64,000 bases of DNA. Origin: Inhella proteolytica (GTDB taxonomy: Bacteria; Pseudomonadota; Gammaproteobacteria; Burkholderiales; Burkholderiaceae_C). Shown here piece by piece: positions 59,674 to 64,000 of this stretch. The notes under the pieces were generated by a model that was not told where the DNA came from, made no database searches, and saw only the letters and a program-made list of their open reading frames with translations. The position numbers and the translations under genes are program-made. How positions within the stretch are numbered: position 1 is the first letter of the stretch; each line of letters begins with the position of its first letter. The stretch lies in the NCBI RefSeq assembly GCF_016093275.1, contig NZ_JAEDAK010000012.1, forward strand, positions 1 to 64,000, given 5' to 3'.

Positions 59674-60273
59674 TCAGCCTTGCAAGAACGGGGCCACCCC
59701 GATCCAGCGCACGTGCAGCACCATGGCGAACACCGCATAGGCCCCGGTGCCCAGCACCAGCACCGCCAGCGTGCCCGGCCAACTTCCCGGAGCGACGGCA
59801 GGGGCCGGGCGGCGGCGGGCGTTGCGGAACAGCAGCACCGACCAGACCAGCAAGCCGCCGAACAGCAGCAGGTCCGCCGCCGTGTGATTGACCAGCAGAT
59901 GCGCCAGCGCCCAGAGCTTGACGCTCAGCGTCATCGGGTGCTTCAGCGCCGCCTTGAGGTGGTTGCGCGGCACGTAGGCGGCCACCATCAGCCAGAAGGC
60001 CGGCAGTACCAGCAGGGCCACCAAGTGGCGCAGGCCGCGCGCGGCGCCCTCCGGCAGCAGGAACAGTGGCGCCAGCTGCGTGTGCAGCTGCCCATAGCCC
60101 CAGACCAGCAGGCCGAAGCCGGCGATCGACACCAGGCTGTACAGGCCCTTCCAGGTCTTGTCGCCCAAGCGCTGGAGCTGGCGTTCGCGCCAGGCCGGCG
60201 CGCACAGGCGCAGCGAATGGCTGCCCAGAAACAGCAGCAAGCCGGCTACAAAGAGGATCCAGGCCCGTTCCAT
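59674..60273 (-). CDS. nnrU: NnrU-family membrane protein
   Basis: This protein of 199 aa has five or six membrane helices and the NnrU pattern: FLGSHSLRLCAPAWRERQLQRLGDKTWKGLYSLVSIAGFGLLVWGY, then HPMTLSVKLWALAHLLVNHTAADLLLFGGLLVWSV. NnrU is linked to nitrite and nitric oxide reduction in denitrifiers, though its exact role is unclear. It lies 50 kb from the nos locus in this window and heads a two-gene unit with the spermidine-synthase-like gene. No nir or nor genes are near it. Confidence 0.85.
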   Translation of the reverse strand: MERAWILFVAGLLLFLGSHSLRLCAPAWRERQLQRLGDKTWKGLYSLVSIAGFGLLVWGYGQLHTQLAPLFLLPEGAARGLRHLVALLVLPAFWLMVAAYVPRNHLKAALKHPMTLSVKLWALAHLLVNHTAADLLLFGGLLVWSVLLFRNARRRPAPAVAPGSWPGTLAVLVLGTGAYAVFAMVLHVRWIGVAPFLQG

Positions 60274-60341
60274 TGCGTCTCCTTCACCAAGCGGTGGCGC
60301 AATGTAGGGGCAGCGCGCGTTCGGCCACAGGAGGGAAAACC

Positions 60342-61208
60342 GTGCAACTCATCCCCGGTCATCGCACCGATCTGGCCGGCGGCCTGCAGGTGCGCCGGCT
60401 GCTGCCGGCCGCGCAGGCCCGCGCGGTCGGGCCCTTTGTCTTTCTCGACCATTTCGGTCCGGTCGAGCTGGCGGCCGAGGTCGACAGCGATGTCGGCCCC
60501 CACCCGCATATCGGGCTGGCCACCGTCAGCTACCTGTTCGAAGGTCGGCTGACGCACCGCGACAGCCTGGGCACGGTGCAGGACATCGCGCCGGGAGACT
60601 TGAACTGGATGCAGGCCGGCCACGGCATCGTGCACAGCGAGCGCACGCCGTTCGATCTGCGCGGCCAGCCGCGCCGGCTGCACGGGCTGCAGCTCTGGGC
60701 CGCCCTGCCGCCCGGGCAGACCGAACTGGAGCCGGCCTTCTGGCACCTGCCCGCCGCGGCCTTGCCTGAGCTGCCGCTGCCTGGGGGCCGCCTGCGTGTG
60801 CTGGTGGGCAGCGCGATGGGCGCCAGCAGCCCGTTGCCCACGGTCTGGCCCACGCTTTACGTGGATCTGGAGCTGGAGCCCGACGCGGTGCTGGAGCTGC
60901 CGCCGCCGGCGGATCAATCGGCGCTCTACCTGCCTTGGGGTGGCCTGCAGCTGGACGGCCAGCCGCTGCCGCCCGAGCAGCTGGCGCTGCTGCCGCCGCA
61001 GCCCCTGCGCCTGCAGGCCGGGCCGACCGGCGCGCGGGCCGTGATCCTGGGCGGAGCGGCGCTGCCGCAAACACCGCGCATGTGGTGGAACTTCGTGGCT
61101 TTTGAGCGCGAAACCCTGGGCCGGGCGGCGGCGCGCTGGGCAGCCGGGGAATTTCCGGCCATCCCTGGGGAGACGGGCCGGATCGAGGCGCCCCCTTGGC
61201 GCGCTTGA
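60342..61208 (+). CDS. Pirin family protein
   Basis: This protein of 288 aa is a double cupin: VRRLLPAAQARAVGPFVFLDHFGP, HPHIGLATVSYLFEG, GDLNWMQAGHGIVHSER and LHGLQLWAALP carry the His/Glu metal ligands of pirin. Bacterial pirins bind iron and can act as quercetinases or regulate pyruvate metabolism. The GTG start at 60342 has a strong AGGAGGG site 7 nt upstream; the frame upstream is a shadow. It is divergent from nnrU by 68 bp and convergent with the Lrp gene. Confidence 0.88.
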   Translation: MQLIPGHRTDLAGGLQVRRLLPAAQARAVGPFVFLDHFGPVELAAEVDSDVGPHPHIGLATVSYLFEGRLTHRDSLGTVQDIAPGDLNWMQAGHGIVHSERTPFDLRGQPRRLHGLQLWAALPPGQTELEPAFWHLPAAALPELPLPGGRLRVLVGSAMGASSPLPTVWPTLYVDLELEPDAVLELPPPADQSALYLPWGGLQLDGQPLPPEQLALLPPQPLRLQAGPTGARAVILGGAALPQTPRMWWNFVAFERETLGRAAARWAAGEFPAIPGETGRIEAPPWRA

Positions 61209-61222
61209 GGGCAGCTCGGCGC

Positions 61223-61678
61223 TCACGCCACCCGGTCCACCTTCATCGCCAACAGCACCGAGGTCGTGGTGCGCAGCACGCCGTCGATCTCGCCGATCTC
61301 GTCGAGCAGGGCATCCAGCCGCTGGGTTGAGGGCGCGCGCAGCACGGCGAGGTAGTCGAACTCGCCGCTGACGGCGGCGAGCTGGCGCAGCTCCGGCATC
61401 AGTGAGAGGCGCTCAATGACCGCGCGCGCCACCTTGGGGCTGACGCTCAGGTTCACGAAGGCCTGCACGCCCTGGCCGCCCTCGGTGGCGGCCAGGCGCG
61501 CGGTGTAGCCCACGATGACGCCGCTGCTCTCCAGCCGGGCCAGGCGCGCCACCACGGTGGTGCGGGCCACGCCGAGCTGGCGTGCCAGATCGGCCGTGGG
61601 CGCGCGTGCGTTGGCCTGCAGCAGGGCGATCAGGCGGCGGTCCAGTGCATCCAGGGCGGTGCCTGCGATGGAACTCAT
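61223..61678 (-). CDS. Lrp/AsnC-family transcriptional regulator
   Basis: This protein of 151 aa has an N-terminal helix-turn-helix (LDALDRRLIALLQANARAPTADLARQLGVARTTVVARLARLE) and a C-terminal ligand-binding RAM domain (FVNLSVSPKVARAVIERL, GEFDYLAVLRA). It is divergent from the lysine-catabolic genes across a 163-bp region with repeated operator-like elements, so it probably senses lysine or a product and controls that operon. TAGGGA precedes the ATG. Confidence 0.9.
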   Translation of the reverse strand: MSSIAGTALDALDRRLIALLQANARAPTADLARQLGVARTTVVARLARLESSGVIVGYTARLAATEGGQGVQAFVNLSVSPKVARAVIERLSLMPELRQLAAVSGEFDYLAVLRAPSTQRLDALLDEIGEIDGVLRTTTSVLLAMKVDRVA

Positions 61679-61706
61679 GGTTTTCCCTATTTGATTCGTT
61701 TCGGCG

Positions 61707-61750
61707 GATTTTGCTGACGAAACGTCGTGAGCAGCAGATTTTCTGACGAA
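61707..61750. promoter_or_regulatory. Direct repeats, probable Lrp-type operator
   Basis: GATTTTGCTGACGAAA (61707-61722) and GATTTTCTGACGAA (61737-61750) are near-identical direct repeats about 30 bp, or three helical turns, apart. A reversed copy of the end (CTTTCGTC) lies near 61761. They lie in the divergent region of the Lrp-family gene and the lysine 6-dehydrogenase-like gene, where such regulators wrap DNA. Confidence 0.5.
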
Positions 61751-61841
61751 CTCACGCTTTCTTTCGTCGTGCTCCATTTCTACAGTCACGCCCATCGCTG
61801 CGGTGCTGCCGCGGCCCACGACAACCCCTCGGAGACTCCCC

Positions 61842-62939
61842 ATGATGAAGATCGCACTGCTCGGCGCCGGCCACATCGGCCAGACCATTGCCCGCCTGCT
61901 GCACGCCACCGGCGACTACCAGGTCACCGTGCTGGACAAGAGCGCCAAGTACCTGGCGGTGCTGGCCGCCGAGGGCATCGCCACCAAGGAAGTCGACAGC
62001 GAGAACAAGGCCGCCCTGATGGCCGGCGTGCGCGGCAATGACGCCGTCGTCAACGCGCTGCCCTACCACCTGGCCATCACCGCCGCCGAAGCCGCGCTGG
62101 AGTGCGGCTGCCACTACTTCGACCTGACCGAAGACGTGGCGGCCACCAAGGCCATCATGGAAATGGCCAAGAGCGCCAAGACCGCCTTCATGCCCCAGTG
62201 TGGCCTGGCCCCGGGCTTCATCGGCATCGTGGCCCACCACCTGGCCAAGCAGTTCGACGAAGTGCGTGATGTGCAGATGCGCGTCGGCGCGCTGCCCGCC
62301 TTCCCCACGAACAAGCTCAAGTACAACCTGACCTGGTCGGTGGACGGCCTGATCAACGAGTACTGCCACCCCTGCGAAGCCATCCACGGTGGTGAGTTCA
62401 TCCAGGCCCTGCCGCTGGAAGGCCTGGAGCACTTCAGCCTGGACGGCGTCGAGTACGAGGCCTTCAACACCTCGGGCGGCCTGGGCACCCTGTGCGAGAC
62501 CTGGAAGGGCAAGGTCCAGAACCTGGACTACAAGACCGTGCGCTACCCCGGCCACCGCGACCTGATGAAGTTCCTGCTGGAAGACCTGGCCCTGGCCGGC
62601 GACCAGGAGAAGCTCAAGGACATCATGCGCAAGAGCATGCCCGCCACCATGCAGGACGTGGTGCTGGTGTTCGTCACCGTCTCCGGCATGAAGAACGGCG
62701 TGCTGCTGCAGGAAGTCTTCGCCCGCAAGATCTTTGCCGACCGTGACGTGAAGGCCCCGCTGTCGGCCATCCAGATCACCACCGCCGCCGGCATCTGCAC
62801 CGCCGTGGACCTGTTCCGCGAAGGCAAGCTGCCGCAGAAGGGCTTCGTGCGTCAGGAAGACGTGGCGCTGCCTGACTTCCTGGCCAACCGCTTCGGCAAG
62901 GCCTACGAGCAGCTGCGCCAAGTCCAGTCGATTGCTTAA
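61842..62939 (+). CDS. Saccharopine-dehydrogenase-family protein, probable lysine 6-dehydrogenase
   Basis: This protein of 365 aa begins with an NAD-binding KIALLGAGHIGQTIARLL and has DAVVNALPYHLAITAAEAALECG, CGLAPGFIGIVAHHLA and TSGGLGTLCETWKGKV followed by YKTVRYPGHRDLMKFLL. The last two segments match remembered lysine 6-dehydrogenases, which oxidise the lysine side chain to allysine (piperideine-6-carboxylate), better than true saccharopine dehydrogenases. The next gene encodes the enzyme for the following step. GGAG precedes the ATG. The assignment among family members is inference. Confidence 0.82.
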   Translation: MMKIALLGAGHIGQTIARLLHATGDYQVTVLDKSAKYLAVLAAEGIATKEVDSENKAALMAGVRGNDAVVNALPYHLAITAAEAALECGCHYFDLTEDVAATKAIMEMAKSAKTAFMPQCGLAPGFIGIVAHHLAKQFDEVRDVQMRVGALPAFPTNKLKYNLTWSVDGLINEYCHPCEAIHGGEFIQALPLEGLEHFSLDGVEYEAFNTSGGLGTLCETWKGKVQNLDYKTVRYPGHRDLMKFLLEDLALAGDQEKLKDIMRKSMPATMQDVVLVFVTVSGMKNGVLLQEVFARKIFADRDVKAPLSAIQITTAAGICTAVDLFREGKLPQKGFVRQEDVALPDFLANRFGKAYEQLRQVQSIA

Positions 62940-62968
62940 GCTGCCGACTACGCGCTAGAACCCCTATG

Positions 62969-63004
62969 CGCCGCCGCACTGTTTGATTCAGCGCGGCGGC
63001 GTTT
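62969..63004 (+). terminator. GC-rich hairpin between the lysine genes
   Basis: A 9-bp stem CGCCGCCGC (62969-62977) / GCGGCGGCG (62993-63001) with a 15-nt loop is followed by TTT. It lies between the two lysine-degradation genes and could act as a partial terminator or mRNA stabiliser that sets the ratio of the two products. Confidence 0.5.
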
Positions 63005-63023
63005 CCGCTTCCAGGAGAACCGC

Positions 63024-64000
63024 ATGACCACCATTTCCACCCAAGCCCATGACCTGCTGGCCCGCATGGGCGTGGCCAAGAGCCTGTACACCGAAGGCAC
63101 GCTGACCGCCCGCTCGCCGGTGGACGGCGCCGTCACCGGCAAGGTCGTCGAAAGCACGGCTGCCGAGATGCAAGCCGCCATCGGCAAGGCCCACGCCGCC
63201 TTCCTGGAGTGGCGCGTCATCCCCGCCCCGAAGCGTGGCGAGCTGGTGCGCAAGTTCGGCGAGGTGCTGCGCACCCACAAGACCGATCTGGCCGCCCTGG
63301 TTTCCTTGGAAGCCGGCAAGATCGCCAGCGAAGGCCTGGGCGAAGTGCAGGAAATGATCGACATCTGCGACTTCGCTGTCGGTCTGAGCCGCCAGCTGCA
63401 CGGCCTGACGATCGCCAGCGAGCGTCCCGGCCACCGCATGATGGAACAGTGGCTGCCGCTGGGTGTGGTCGGCATCATCTCGGCCTTCAACTTCCCCGTC
63501 GCCGTGTGGGCCTGGAACTCGGCCCTGGCGCTCGTCGCCGGTGACACCTGCGTCTGGAAGCCCAGCGAGAAGACCCCGCTCACCGCCCTGGCCACGCAAG
63601 CCCTGTTCGAGAAGGCCGTCGCCGCCTACAAGGCCGATGGCCATGTGGCGCCCGAAGGCCTGAGCCTGGTGCTGAACGGCGGCGCCGCCGTAGGCGAGGC
63701 CCTGGTGACCGACACCCGCGTGCCGCTGATCAGCGCCACCGGCTCCACCCGCATGGGCCGCATCGTCGGTCCCAAGGTCGCTGCCCGTTTCGGCCGCTGC
63801 CTGCTGGAGCTGGGCGGCAACAACGCCCTGATCGTCAGCGACAAGGCCGACCTGGACCTGGCCGTGCGCGCCATCGCCTTCGGTGCCTGGGGCACCGCCG
63901 GCCAGCGCTGCACCACCACCCGCCGCGTCATCGCCCACAAGGCCGTGCACGACCAACTGGTGGAGCGCCTGGAAAAGGTGCGCGTGCAGCTGAAGATCGG
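63024..64000 (+). CDS. Aminoadipate-semialdehyde / piperideine-6-carboxylate dehydrogenase (3' end outside window)
   Basis: The frame from the ATG at 63024 stays open to the window edge, 325 codons. It is an aldehyde dehydrogenase of the ALDH7/AmaB type: PLGVVGIISAFNFPVAVWAWN (cofactor site), SATGSTRMGR, the catalytic Glu in LELGGNNALIV and the catalytic Cys in TAGQRCTTTRR. It would oxidise allysine to 2-aminoadipate after the preceding enzyme. CAGGAG lies just before the ATG. About 170-190 C-terminal residues are missing. Confidence 0.9.
   Translation, partial: MTTISTQAHDLLARMGVAKSLYTEGTLTARSPVDGAVTGKVVESTAAEMQAAIGKAHAAFLEWRVIPAPKRGELVRKFGEVLRTHKTDLAALVSLEAGKIASEGLGEVQEMIDICDFAVGLSRQLHGLTIASERPGHRMMEQWLPLGVVGIISAFNFPVAVWAWNSALALVAGDTCVWKPSEKTPLTALATQALFEKAVAAYKADGHVAPEGLSLVLNGGAAVGEALVTDTRVPLISATGSTRMGRIVGPKVAARFGRCLLELGGNNALIVSDKADLDLAVRAIAFGAWGTAGQRCTTTRRVIAHKAVHDQLVERLEKVRVQLKI

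Overview
The window is a high-GC, gene-dense bacterial chromosome segment. It most likely comes from a betaproteobacterium of the order Burkholderiales, of the Rubrivivax/Roseateles/Inhella kind. That placement is an inference from gene content: a Tat-type NosZ with NosR, NnrU, the metX-metW pair, a short orotidine-phosphate decarboxylase, and a hairpin repeat of a type I recall from intergenic regions of this group. No rRNA, tRNA, CRISPR, phage or insertion sequence was recognised. Start codons are often chosen by 1-8 nt overlaps with the preceding gene, so most genes sit in tight operons.

1-11.9 kb is a nitrous oxide respiration locus. A minus-strand operon runs nosZ-nosR-nosD-nosF-nosY-nosL, then a second NosL-like protein and a heme-d1-type beta-propeller protein. 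Divergent from nosZ are a lipoprotein cytochrome c and a NosX/ApbE flavin transferase. An FNR/DNR-type palindrome lies midway between the two start codons. The window opens with the 5' part of a secreted Ala/Pro/Thr-rich protein.

12-15.2 kb holds a GntR (YtrA-type) regulator, a two-gene ABC exporter and a membrane acyltransferase. 15.2-19.6 kb groups a sirtuin, a zinc-dependent deacetylase and a Pat-like acyl-CoA synthetase/GNAT acetyltransferase. These are one writer and two erasers of lysine acylation side by side. 19.7-22 kb looks lower in GC and accessory: a duplicated membrane protein, a HigA-type antitoxin without a toxin, and a free-standing CHASE2-like periplasmic protein. 22-28.2 kb holds an AraC regulator, an alkyl-DHAP-synthase-like flavoprotein, a structured intergenic repeat, a GlpD-like dehydrogenase and an FGGY kinase, possibly an ether-lipid/alkylglycerol module.

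28.2-42.8 kb is a signalling region. It holds a TPR-GGDEF diguanylate cyclase, a VOC protein and a membrane-anchored cyclic-nucleotide-binding (Popeye-like) protein. Divergent from the last is a 12-kb operon of two giant multi-GAF hybrid histidine kinases, a free HPt protein and a receiver-adenylate/guanylate cyclase. Together they could form a phosphorelay that ends in cyclic-nucleotide production.

42.8-64 kb is mostly housekeeping. It contains metX-metW behind a SAM-II riboswitch with a terminator-like hairpin, sppA, a glutamate-synthase-like protein, a degenerate NarL-type regulator, a GST, purB, a SUI1/YciH protein, a GNAT-NTF2 fusion, pyrF, a solute-binding-like protein, an esterase, gloA, a ketopantoate reductase, a membrane spermidine-synthase-like protein, nnrU and a pirin. 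It ends with an Lrp-controlled lysine catabolic pair: a lysine 6-dehydrogenase-like enzyme and an aminoadipate-semialdehyde dehydrogenase that is cut by the window edge.
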